A DNA stretch of 64,000 nt, taken from assembly GCF_000954115.1 (NCBI RefSeq), contig NZ_CP010797.1:4216001-4280000 (forward strand), given 5' to 3'. Source of the stretch: Rhodococcus sp. B7740 (lineage in GTDB: Bacteria; Actinomycetota; Actinomycetes; Mycobacteriales; Mycobacteriaceae). The notes under the pieces were generated by a model, which did no database searches, had not been told where the DNA came from, and saw nothing but the letters and a program-made list of their open reading frames with translations. Each line of letters starts with the position of its first letter. The first letter of the stretch is position 1. The position numbers and the translations under genes were made by a program. Shown one piece after another: positions 34,603 to 42,040 of this stretch.

Positions 34603-35457
34603 ATGGGCGTCGAAGCCAATACACGCGCGATAGAGAAGAACGTCGTCACCGACTTCAGTGACCGCATGAGCTACAGCTCGTACCTGGACCTCGACACTCT
34701 TCTCAGCGCCCAGAAGCCGGTGAGTAGACCGGAGCATCACGACGAACTGCTGTTCATCATTCAGCACCAGACCACCGAGCTGTGGCTCAAGCTGGTCATT
34801 CACGAGACGCTGGCCGCCAGAGCGGCTCTGAACGTCGACGACATCGGCACCGCACTCAAATGTGTCGCCCGGGTCAAACACATCCAGAAGACACTGACCG
34901 AGCAGTGGTCGGTGCTGGCGACATTGACCCCGACGGAGTACTCGCAGTTCCGCGACTTCCTCGGTAACTCCTCGGGTTTCCAGTCGTACCAGTACCGGGC
35001 GGTGGAATTCGTGCTCGGCAACAAGAATGCGGGCATGTTGAAGGTCTTCGAGTCCGATCCTGCTGCTCACGAACAGCTTTCGACTCTGCTGCACGAGCCC
35101 AGCCTGTACGACGCATTGTGGCAGTCGCTGGCGCGGCAGGGGTACGACGTACCGGCATCGGCCCTCGATCGCGACGTCACCGCGGCATACACGTTCAACG
35201 AGGACCTGATGCCGCTGGTCACATTCGTCTACGAGAACCACACCGAGCATTGGGCGGTGTACGAGGCCTTCGAAGAGTTCGTCGATCTGGAGGAGAACTT
35301 CCAGCTCTGGCGCTTCCGTCACATGCGGACGGTGCTCCGTACCATCGGAATGAAGAGCGGAACCGGTGGATCGAGTGGAGTCGGATTTCTGCAGAAGGCG
35401 CTCGAGCTGATCTTCTTTCCCGAATTGCTCGCTGTGAGAACGGATATCGGACGATGA
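34603..35457 (+). CDS. kynA: tryptophan 2,3-dioxygenase
   Basis: Heme enzyme that opens the indole ring of L-tryptophan to N-formylkynurenine. The 284-residue protein has the expected blocks: MSYSSYLDLDTLLSAQ, HDELLFIIQHQTTELWLKL (distal pocket His and substrate contacts), GFQSYQYRAVEF, and ENHTEHWAVYEAFEEFVDLEENFQLWRFRHMRTVLRTIG, which carries the proximal heme His. GTGGSSGVGFLQKAL is the substrate-binding loop. ATG at 34603; its stop overlaps kynU by ATGA. Confidence 0.94.
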   Translation: MGVEANTRAIEKNVVTDFSDRMSYSSYLDLDTLLSAQKPVSRPEHHDELLFIIQHQTTELWLKLVIHETLAARAALNVDDIGTALKCVARVKHIQKTLTEQWSVLATLTPTEYSQFRDFLGNSSGFQSYQYRAVEFVLGNKNAGMLKVFESDPAAHEQLSTLLHEPSLYDALWQSLARQGYDVPASALDRDVTAAYTFNEDLMPLVTFVYENHTEHWAVYEAFEEFVDLEENFQLWRFRHMRTVLRTIGMKSGTGGSSGVGFLQKALELIFFPELLAVRTDIGR

Positions 35458-36665
35458 CGCAACGCGTAGACGAACTGGACGCCCAGGATCCACTCCGTAG
35501 CTACCGCGACAAATTCCTGGGTAGCGACGACCCGTCGATCAGCGCGTATCTCGACGGAAACTCGTTGGGCCGGCCTACCAAGGCCAGCGTCGAACGGATC
35601 AACACCTTCATGACCGACGCCTGGGGTGGACGCCTGATCCGCGGCTGGGACGAGCAGTGGTTCGACCTGCCCGTCACCATCGGCGACGCCTTGGCCGACG
35701 CCACCCTGGGAGCCGCGCCCGGGCAGACCACGATCGGCGATTCGACGACGGTGTTGCTCTACAAGCTGGCACGGGCGGCGATCGCCATGCGGCCGGGTCG
35801 CACCGAGATCGTCATCGACCGCGACAACTTCCCGACCGATCGGTATCTTCTCGAAGGCATTGCGGCGGAATCGAACATGACGCTGCGATGGATCGAGACG
35901 GACCGCCGCGGTGGTATCGAACCGGAACAACTCGCCGAGGTGGTGGGGGAGAACACCGCGCTGGTGGTGATCACCCACGTTGCCTACCGGTCCGGCTTCC
36001 TCGTCGACGTGGCCGAGTCGACACGTATCACGCACGAGGCCGGCGCACTGATGCTGCTGGACGTGTGCCATTCCGTCGGTTCGGTGCCGCTCGAGTTCGA
36101 TTCCTGGGGAGTGGATCTGGCCGTCGGGTGCACCTACAAGTACCTCAACGGCGGTCCCGGATCGCCCGCGTTCGCGTACGTGCGCAGTGATCTTCAGGGC
36201 GAGTTCGTCCAGCCGATCTGGGGCTGGATGGGTCGGGCCGATCCGTTCGAGATGGCGCAGGGTTACGTTCCGGCACAGGGTATTCGACGGGTCATCAGTG
36301 GAACGCCGTCGGTGTTCGGCATGATCGCGATGCAGGACACCATCGAGATGATCGCCGAGGTGGGGATGGACGCGATACGCGCGAAGTCCGTTGCGCTTAG
36401 CGAGTATGCCCTCGAACTGGTGCGTGAGATGTTGGTGCCGTTGGGAGTGGAGATCGCCTCACCCGAGGATTCGACGCGACGCGGCGGGCACGTCACCATC
36501 GACCATCCCGAGTTCGAGGCCATCACCGCTCGTCTGTGGAAGCGAGGTGTCATCCCGGATTACCGCGCGCCACAGGGTATTCGATTGGGCCTGAGTCCAC
36601 TGAGCACCTCGTATCGCGAGGTGTACCTGGGAATCGTGGCGATCCGTGACGAACTCCGCGCCTAG
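35454..36665 (+). CDS. kynU: kynureninase
   Basis: PLP enzyme that splits kynurenine to anthranilate and alanine. 403 residues; cofactor Lys in GCTYKYLNGGPGSPAF, Asp in LLDVCHSVG, and the GNSLGRP opening are all present. It is coupled to kynA by the ATGA overlap. N-formylkynurenine must lose its formyl group between the two steps; no formamidase gene is in the window, so this is encoded elsewhere. The end overlaps the PaaX-like gene by 20 bases. Confidence 0.94.
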   Translation: MTQRVDELDAQDPLRSYRDKFLGSDDPSISAYLDGNSLGRPTKASVERINTFMTDAWGGRLIRGWDEQWFDLPVTIGDALADATLGAAPGQTTIGDSTTVLLYKLARAAIAMRPGRTEIVIDRDNFPTDRYLLEGIAAESNMTLRWIETDRRGGIEPEQLAEVVGENTALVVITHVAYRSGFLVDVAESTRITHEAGALMLLDVCHSVGSVPLEFDSWGVDLAVGCTYKYLNGGPGSPAFAYVRSDLQGEFVQPIWGWMGRADPFEMAQGYVPAQGIRRVISGTPSVFGMIAMQDTIEMIAEVGMDAIRAKSVALSEYALELVREMLVPLGVEIASPEDSTRRGGHVTIDHPEFEAITARLWKRGVIPDYRAPQGIRLGLSPLSTSYREVYLGIVAIRDELRA

Positions 36666-37497
36666 CACCGCCGGGGCAATTCTCGACGATTTCGACTCTC
36701 GTCCGGGAAGCGCCACCTCACTGGTTCGCACGGTGCTCGGGGCGTACGTTCGGCCCCTCGGAGGGTGGTTTGCCATCGCCGACTTCGTCGTGTGGATGGA
36801 TGCGCTCGGAGTGGCACCGGAGAGTACGCGCATCGCGATGACCAGGCTGAAGAAGAAGGGCGTCGTCGAATCCGATAATCGTGAGGGCCGCACCGGCTAT
36901 CGCATCACCGAGCAGGCCGACACCATGTTCGCGCGCGGTGACGGTCGGATCTTCGGGTTCCGTCGGATGGCCGACGGCGATCCGTTCCGGCTCATCTCGT
37001 TCACCATTCCGGAGACGCAACGTGCCGCGCGCCACCAACTGAGGCGTCGACTCACCGCAATCGGATGCGGAACGGTCTCACCCGGTTTGTGGATCGCGCC
37101 CGAATACCTCGCGGGTGAGGCGGGCGACATCATCGACGCGTTGGAGTTGTCGGAATACGTGACGAGCTTCGTGGCCTCCGAGGTAGCGCCACCCGCCACA
37201 CTGCGTGAGAGCGCCGCCCAGTGGTGGGACCTGGCGGGCATCGCCGATCGGCATCGGGCATTCCTTGCCGCTCACGACGGCGGGTCGCCGGCCCGGAACC
37301 CCCGCGACGCGTTCGGCACGTTCGTGCCGTTGCTCGACGAGTGGCGCGTCATTCCCTACGTCGACCCGGGCCTGCCTCCGTGCATGACACCGGAGGACTG
37401 GCCGGGGACCCGGGCCGTCGCGACTTTCGATGCGGCGCGTGAGCGCTACCTGGAGATCAGTCGGGCATGGGTCGATACGACGGTTCGCGCTTCTTGA
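36646..37497 (+). CDS. PaaX-like transcriptional regulator, probably of the kyn operon
   Basis: 283-residue protein of the PaaX family: N-terminal winged helix (SLVRTVLGAYVRPLGGWFAIADFVVWMDALGVAPESTRIAMTRLKKKGVVESDNREGRTGYRIT), a central domain with RLISFTIPETQRAARHQLRRRL, and the C-terminal PaaX_C-type region. PaaX represses phenylacetate catabolism through an aryl-CoA ligand. Here the start (GTG 36646) lies inside kynU, so control of tryptophan breakdown is the obvious guess; its ligand would then be kynurenine or an anthranilate derivative. The 3' end overlaps yhhQ. Confidence 0.85.
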   Translation: MTNSAPSTAGAILDDFDSRPGSATSLVRTVLGAYVRPLGGWFAIADFVVWMDALGVAPESTRIAMTRLKKKGVVESDNREGRTGYRITEQADTMFARGDGRIFGFRRMADGDPFRLISFTIPETQRAARHQLRRRLTAIGCGTVSPGLWIAPEYLAGEAGDIIDALELSEYVTSFVASEVAPPATLRESAAQWWDLAGIADRHRAFLAAHDGGSPARNPRDAFGTFVPLLDEWRVIPYVDPGLPPCMTPEDWPGTRAVATFDAARERYLEISRAWVDTTVRAS

Positions 37498-38206
37498 TGT
37501 ACGAGATGACGCGATACGTGATCGGCATGACGATGACCTCGGCCAGGGTCTTCCACAGGAATCCGACGATGACGTAGTTGATGAAGTCGGTCCAGGTGCT
37601 GATGCCGATGACTCCGGCGGCGATGGAGCAGAAGATCAGGGTGTCGAAGAATTCGCCGACGATGGTCGACCCGATCAGTCGCGCCCACAGGTGCTTTTCC
37701 TTGGTGCGTTCCTTGATCTTGACCAGGACGACCGAGTTCAGGAGCTGCCCGACGGTATAGCCGGCGAGACCGGCGAGCACGAGGCGGGGGACGACACCGA
37801 CGACGGTTTCGAGGGCCTCTTGGTTCTCGTAGAAGGACGCGGCGGGAAGTTCGATGGCGATCCAGAAGCACACCGAGGTGAGCAGCAACGATCCGAAGCC
37901 GAGGTAGATCGCGCGGCGTGCGGCCTTGAAGCCGTACACCTCGCTGAGGACGTCGCCGAGGATGTAGGCGAGGGGGAACAGAAAGAATGCGCCGTCGGTG
38001 TTGATCGGCAGGATTTGGAAGGGTCCGAGCATGACGTCGGACGAGGCGAAGAAGGCGACACCTTTGCTGGCGGCCACATTCGAGATCAGCAGCGTCGCGA
38101 CGAAGAGCGCGACGATGGTGGGGTAGTAGCCCCGGCTGATGTGAGCGAATGTGGCCTGCCCAGACTCGGTGCCGCCGTCGGGGGCGGTGTGTTCGGTAGT
38201 AGTCAC
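37457..38206 (-). CDS. yhhQ: queuosine precursor transporter YhhQ (VUT family)
   Basis: 249-residue membrane protein of the VUT/DUF165 family; the E. coli member YhhQ imports queuosine precursors (preQ0/preQ1). Family marks are LLISNVAASKGVAFF, FPLAYILGDVLSEVYGFKAARRAIYLGF, and LIGSTIVGEFFDTLIFCSIAAG in about six helices. A GTG at 38206 gives the usual start; an in-frame ATG at 38281 would translate through a strong hairpin. With tgt (23.3 kb) and gluQ (39.2 kb) it suggests salvage of the 7-deazaguanine base from outside. Confidence 0.88.
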   Translation of the reverse strand: MTTTEHTAPDGGTESGQATFAHISRGYYPTIVALFVATLLISNVAASKGVAFFASSDVMLGPFQILPINTDGAFFLFPLAYILGDVLSEVYGFKAARRAIYLGFGSLLLTSVCFWIAIELPAASFYENQEALETVVGVVPRLVLAGLAGYTVGQLLNSVVLVKIKERTKEKHLWARLIGSTIVGEFFDTLIFCSIAAGVIGISTWTDFINYVIVGFLWKTLAEVIVMPITYRVISYIKKREPSYRPMPD

Positions 38207-38230
38207 CGCTCGATCCAAGCACCGAGACGA

Positions 38231-38270
38231 CGATGGGCGCGAATCCCGGGTGAGGGATGCGCGCCCATCG
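38231..38270 (-). other. long hairpin between the proline-rich protein gene and yhhQ
   Basis: CGATGGGCGCG (38231-38241) pairs perfectly with CGCGCCCATCG (38260-38270); inside, ATCCC and GGGAT extend the stem past one mismatch to a 6-base loop. It lies 24 bases upstream of the yhhQ start and 14 downstream of the preceding stop. It lacks a T tract, so it could be a weak terminator, an attenuator or an mRNA-stability element. Confidence 0.7.
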
Positions 38271-38284
38271 AGGCGTATCACCGG

Positions 38285-39133
38285 TCAGGCGACGCGGCCG
38301 CCCACGGTGACGCGGTAGGCGTAGGTGCCGGCGATGATCGTGATCGGAATGGTCACCAGAAGACCGATGCCGAGCAGGATCGCGCCGACGATGTTGAGGC
38401 CGAACAGGGCGAGCGCGAGGACGAAGATGGTCCCGCCGTTCGATGCGATCGCCTTGGCGCTGGCCTTGATGGCGGGGATCGGCTCGTCGCCGCGGTCGAT
38501 GACGAACTGGAAGGTCCACCACGTGAAGAACGTGACGACGAGTCCTGGGATGACCAACAGGATGTAGCCGATGCCGGTTGCGATGCCCACGAGGACGCCG
38601 GCGATGACGATGGCGAAGACGTTGTTGAACTGGAAGAAGGACCCGAAAGCGGGCTTGATCCCGTCCACCTCGTGCAGAGCGCCGCGGACGAGTGCCGCCT
38701 GAATGAGGAGGGCGACGACTCCGACGATGACGCTGAAGATCAAGCTGAGGACGAAGTTGTCGGAGGTCAGCACGAAGTTCAGGACGCCCTGGATGATCGC
38801 GGCGATCAGGACGATGCCGATCCAGACGAGGGCGTTCTGCTTGAACTTCTCGAAGCCGTATCCGATGGCGGAACCGACCGACAACTGCGTCGGCATCGGC
38901 GACTCACCGAACGACGGAGGCGGCGGGTAGTTGCCCTGTGGAGGCGGCGGGTAGTTCCCGGGTGGTGGGTAGTTGCCCTGCGGGGGCGGCGGGTAGTTCC
39001 CGGGTGGTGGGTAGTTGCCCTGCGGGGGCGGTGGGTAGTTGCCCTGGGGAGGTGGTGGGTAACCGCCCTGCGGCGGCGGATAGCCACCGGGGTTCTGTGG
39101 ATCCTTGTCGGGGTCGTAACCGCCTGAGGTCAT
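38285..39133 (-). CDS. proline/tyrosine-rich membrane protein
   Basis: 282 residues. The first ~75 are low complexity: GGYPPP, QGNYPPPP and PPGNYPPPP units in series, a cytoplasmic tail common in actinobacterial membrane proteins. Then SVGSAIGYGFEKFKQNALVWIGIVLIAAI begins a domain with about five to six hydrophobic helices and the conserved FFQFNNVF...FFTWWTFQFVIDRG segment, resembling DUF975-like integral membrane proteins. Function unknown; the tail may recruit partners in the cell envelope machinery. It precedes yhhQ on the same strand. Confidence 0.75.
   Translation of the reverse strand: MTSGGYDPDKDPQNPGGYPPPQGGYPPPPQGNYPPPPQGNYPPPGNYPPPPQGNYPPPGNYPPPPQGNYPPPPSFGESPMPTQLSVGSAIGYGFEKFKQNALVWIGIVLIAAIIQGVLNFVLTSDNFVLSLIFSVIVGVVALLIQAALVRGALHEVDGIKPAFGSFFQFNNVFAIVIAGVLVGIATGIGYILLVIPGLVVTFFTWWTFQFVIDRGDEPIPAIKASAKAIASNGGTIFVLALALFGLNIVGAILLGIGLLVTIPITIIAGTYAYRVTVGGRVA
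38931..39075. repeat. in-frame tandem repeat coding the Tyr-Pro tail
   Basis: Within the membrane protein gene, a 42-base unit (14 residues, NYPPPGNYPPPPQG) begins at 38949 and 38991, flanked by partial units built from GGGTAGTTGCCCTG. The repeat is prone to copy-number change by slippage. Confidence 0.8.
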
Positions 39134-39236
39134 CGTGTCCTTCTCCCTCGGGAAGAGTTGTCGCGGTCACTGTACGTCCGATCGATCCCGAGTTGGGTCC
39201 CGTCACATTGCAACGTGATCTCGATCGGTTCGTGGA

Positions 39237-40097
39237 TCAGGGATTCGCGGGGTCGAACACCCACGGTTCGCGGGGTACCTGCGTCGGCTTCCACCGCTCG
39301 AGTAATTCCTCGGCGTTCTTCACGTCCGGTACACCGAGAGAAGCAGTGATGAGTGCCCACGCGTCGGGTCGTTCGCGTAGCGTCACCGCGCCGTCTCGTT
39401 TGGCCAGACGCTTGCCCTCGACGTTGAGCGCGAGGGGCACGTGGACGTACGTCGCGGGGGTGAGGCCGAGGAGCTGAGCGAGGTAGCCCTGTCGCGGCGC
39501 GGAGGTGAGCAGGTCGTCGCCGCGCACGATCTGGTCGACGCCCTGCGCGCCATCGTCGACGACGACAGCCAGGTTGTAGGCGGGCACGCCATCGGATCGA
39601 CGCAGGACGAAGTCGTCCACCTGGCCTCGGAACAGTCCGTGCAGCTGATCGACGATGGTGAATTCGGTTACCTGTGAACGCAATCGAATGGCAGGGGGGC
39701 GGTCCTTCGCTGCTCTCTGGTTTGCGGTGAGGTCGCGGCAGGTTCCGGGATACGCGCCGTCGGGAGCATGCGGGGCGGAGGCGGCCTGGAGGATTTCCCG
39801 ACGCGTGCAGAAACACTCGTACGTGAGCCCGGCTGCGGTGAGCGTGCGAATCGTGGCGTCGTAGATTTCCCGACGCTCGGATTGCCGCATGATCGGCCCG
39901 TCCCAGTCGATTCCGATGGCGGCGAGGTCGTCGAGTTGCCGCTGCTCCGAGCCGGGTTTGACGCGATCGAGGTCTTCGACGCGCATCACGAACCGACGTT
40001 CGGTGGAGCGGGCGAAGAGCCAAGCCAGAAGCGCGGTTCGGAGATTGCCGAGATGCAGATCGCCCGAAGGACTGGGGGCGAAGCGTCCGGCGGGCAC
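39237..40097 (-). CDS. gluQ: glutamyl-Q tRNA(Asp) synthetase
   Basis: 286-residue truncated glutamyl-tRNA synthetase lacking the anticodon-binding half. It begins GRFAPSPSGDLHLGNLRTALLAWLFAR (the HIGH motif appears as HLGN), has a zinc knuckle CFCTRREI ... YPGTC, VDDFVLRRSDGVPAYNLAVVVDD, and KRLAKRDGAVTL in place of KMSKS. GluQ enzymes attach glutamate to queuosine at position 34 of tRNA-Asp, so presence implies that the cell makes Q-modified tRNA. The GTG start at 40097 is 10 bases after the HAD gene stop. Confidence 0.93.
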   Translation of the reverse strand: MPAGRFAPSPSGDLHLGNLRTALLAWLFARSTERRFVMRVEDLDRVKPGSEQRQLDDLAAIGIDWDGPIMRQSERREIYDATIRTLTAAGLTYECFCTRREILQAASAPHAPDGAYPGTCRDLTANQRAAKDRPPAIRLRSQVTEFTIVDQLHGLFRGQVDDFVLRRSDGVPAYNLAVVVDDGAQGVDQIVRGDDLLTSAPRQGYLAQLLGLTPATYVHVPLALNVEGKRLAKRDGAVTLRERPDAWALITASLGVPDVKNAEELLERWKPTQVPREPWVFDPANP

Positions 40098-40107
40098 GGG
40101 GACAACC

Positions 40108-40821
40108 TTAGGTCGAGTGCCGCAGAAGTCGCTCGAGGTGGAGCAGTGAGGTCGCCTCGAGGTCCGGGGCCGTGAAGTGCTGCGGGTAGGTGGTGCCGGT
40201 GCGGTTGATCCAGGCCGTGGACAGTCCGGCGCGGTGGGCACCGTCGATGTCCCAGGGGTGGACGGCGACGAGCATGGCCTCGTGGGGTTCGACGCCGCAC
40301 CGATCGAGTGCGTATCGGTACGACTGTCCGGCGGGCTTCCATGCCCCGGCTTGGTCGACGGACAGCAGCATCTCTGCGTGTTCCAAAACTCCGGCACCGT
40401 CGAGCAGTTTTCGAGCAACGCCGACCGCGCCGTTGCTCAGGGTGATCAGCCGAATCTCGAGCGCAGCCAGTGCTCTGATGCCGTCTGCTACGTCGGGATG
40501 CACGTCCAGGCTCATGAAACCGCCCATGATGTGCTCGACGGCGTCGTCGATCTCCCGATTCAGCGCCTCACGTTGCAGCATCACCGCAAGTAGCCCGGAT
40601 GCGACGTCCGCGAAGGGCTGCGCCGAGCCGGCTGCGGTGAGGGCGAAGCCGTCACGCAGGACACTCGCGAACCACAGCGACGCGAGTTCGGCGGGGGCTC
40701 CTACGTCGGCGAAGCGCTCCGACAACGGCGACATGTCGGACAGCGTTTCGTTGACGTCGAAGACGATCACGCGTGGTCGACGCAGCGCAGGCGAGATGTT
40801 CGGGTCGTGGGGATCGTTCAC
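40108..40821 (-). CDS. haloacid dehalogenase type II-like hydrolase
   Basis: 237-residue HAD hydrolase. Motif I is RVIVFDVNETLSDM with the nucleophilic Asp; motif II is LITLSNGAV; motif III Lys is in WKPAGQSYRYAL; motif IV is MLVAVHPWDIDGAHRAGL. The order and the WF-x-S-V-L-R-DGF segment match L-2-haloacid dehalogenases, though many such proteins act on other small organic acids. The GTG at 40821 gives the usual short N-terminus. Just upstream of gluQ and divergent from wrbA. Confidence 0.85.
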   Translation of the reverse strand: MNDPHDPNISPALRRPRVIVFDVNETLSDMSPLSERFADVGAPAELASLWFASVLRDGFALTAAGSAQPFADVASGLLAVMLQREALNREIDDAVEHIMGGFMSLDVHPDVADGIRALAALEIRLITLSNGAVGVARKLLDGAGVLEHAEMLLSVDQAGAWKPAGQSYRYALDRCGVEPHEAMLVAVHPWDIDGAHRAGLSTAWINRTGTTYPQHFTAPDLEATSLLHLERLLRHST

Positions 40822-40952
40822 GAACTGAGCTCCTTGTGGTGGTTCTCTTTTTCCTGGGCAACGACGACGCCGCATTCCCGGAAACGTCGATCGGTGTCGC
40901 TTCCGAGATCCTCCATCGCGCCAGTATCGCAGCACGCTCCGGCAGGTAGATG

Positions 40953-41002
40953 GTTGACAAAGCAACTACTTCGGGTACGGTCGAAGTTGTTGACATCGCA
41001 AC
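40953..41002 (+). promoter_or_regulatory. wrbA promoter with two GTTGACA..GCAAC operators
   Basis: GTTG-ACAAAG-CAAC (40953-40966) and GTTG-ACATCG-CAAC (40989-41002) are near-identical dyads 36 bases apart. The first embeds TTGACA (40954-40959), which with TACGGT (40976-40981, 16-base spacer) forms a plausible promoter; the second then lies over the expected start point. A repressor of the HxlR or MarR kind is likely, but no such gene is adjacent. Confidence 0.7.
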
Positions 41003-41106
41003 GACTTGCAGGCCGACGGCGCACGTTGCCGAAGCGCCCGGTGAGACGTCAAGAAGTCACGTCCGCCGAGGGCCGACCTGCTCCGCATACCGAAAGGCGT
41101 CATCAC

Positions 41107-41706
41107 ATGACCAAGATCGCGATCATCTACTACTCGGCAACCGGTCACGGGGCCACCATGGCGAACAAGCTCGCCGACGCAGCCACAGCTGCGGGAGCGG
41201 AGGTCCGCGTGCGGCACATCGCAGAGACACGTGACCCGAGCACCTTTGCCGAGAACCCCGCCTGGACGGCGCAGTACGAAGCAACAAAGGATCTTCCGGC
41301 TGCCAGCGGCGACGACATCGTCTGGGCCGACGGCGTCATCTTCGGATCGCCGACGCGTTTCGGTAGCACCGCGGGACAGTTCCAGACCTTCATGGACTCG
41401 CTCGGTGGCTACTGGGCCAAGGGACAACTTGCGGACAAGGCGTACGCCGCGTTCACCTCCAGCCAGACTTTGCACGGCGGCCAGGAGACGACGCTCACCG
41501 GTTTGTACACCTCGCTGATGCACTTCGGCGGCGTCCTGGTCCCGCCCGGATACACCGACGGTCTGAAGTTCGCCGACGGCAACCCCTATGGCGTCAGCCA
41601 TGTGACCGGGGGCGACAACCAGAACGAACTGGAGGATGCCACGCTTGCTGCCCTCGAGCACATGGCCACCCGCGTGGTCACCGTCGCAACGGCATTGTCG
41701 CGGTGA
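41107..41706 (+). CDS. wrbA: NAD(P)H:quinone oxidoreductase WrbA
   Basis: 199-residue flavodoxin-like enzyme. FMN-binding phosphate loop IIYYSATGHGATMANKLA, the GSPTRFGSTAGQFQTFMDSLGGYWAKGQLADK block and FTSSQTLHGGQETTL are diagnostic of type IV NAD(P)H:quinone oxidoreductases, which reduce quinones by two electrons and protect against redox stress. Conserved GDNQNELEDATLAALEHM follows. ATG at 41107 is near the end of a 104-base leader after the second operator. Divergent from the HAD gene. Confidence 0.92.
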   Translation: MTKIAIIYYSATGHGATMANKLADAATAAGAEVRVRHIAETRDPSTFAENPAWTAQYEATKDLPAASGDDIVWADGVIFGSPTRFGSTAGQFQTFMDSLGGYWAKGQLADKAYAAFTSSQTLHGGQETTLTGLYTSLMHFGGVLVPPGYTDGLKFADGNPYGVSHVTGGDNQNELEDATLAALEHMATRVVTVATALSR

Positions 41707-41738
41707 GCAGGACGAGCGGCTCGTAGCTCCATCACTCG

Positions 41739-41783
41739 GCATCGGGTCACTCAGGGCGGGTTGTGTCCTGGGTGACCCGATGC
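41739..41783. terminator. hairpin after wrbA
   Basis: GCATCGGGTCAC (41739-41750) and GTGACCCGATGC (41772-41783) form a perfect 12-bp stem with a 21-base loop. No T tract follows. It lies between wrbA and the TetR remnant and could end transcription from either side. Confidence 0.55.
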
Positions 41784-41998
41784 GATGGATGCGACGAGTT
41801 GCTCGATGACCGCTCGCGAGCCTGCCGGTGACGCCGCGTGCGTCAGCAACCCCTCGACGACGAACGTGCTGATGCGAAGCATGGCGTCGGCCGCGTCACC
41901 GGACAGGCCTCGGAAAGACCCTCAACCCCTTCGAACTGCGAGATCCGCTCGCCGGCCTGGTACAGAACAACAGCATCGACCGCATACCGAGCGCTCAT
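41751..41998 (-). pseudogene. remnant of a TetR regulator (C-terminal part only)
   Basis: On the minus strand the stretch ending at 41751 reads GDAADAMLRISTFVVEGLLTHAASPAGSRAVIEQLVASIAS and stops, which resembles the last helices of a TetR-family ligand domain. Upstream, a stop interrupts this frame and the similarity continues in another frame (ARYAVDAVVLYQAGERISQF). There is no DNA-binding N-terminus before the ABC transporter gene begins. A truncated, frameshifted gene is the simplest reading. Confidence 0.55.
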
Positions 41999-42040
41999 CG
42001 AGTTCGGCCACGTTCTCTGCGAATCGCCCCACTCACGAAC

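Noticed and set aside
37430..39127. A 565-codon plus-strand open frame, very acidic
   Set aside because: It is antisense to yhhQ and the proline-rich membrane protein, both with clear families and membrane helices; high GC gives long empty frames on the opposite strand.
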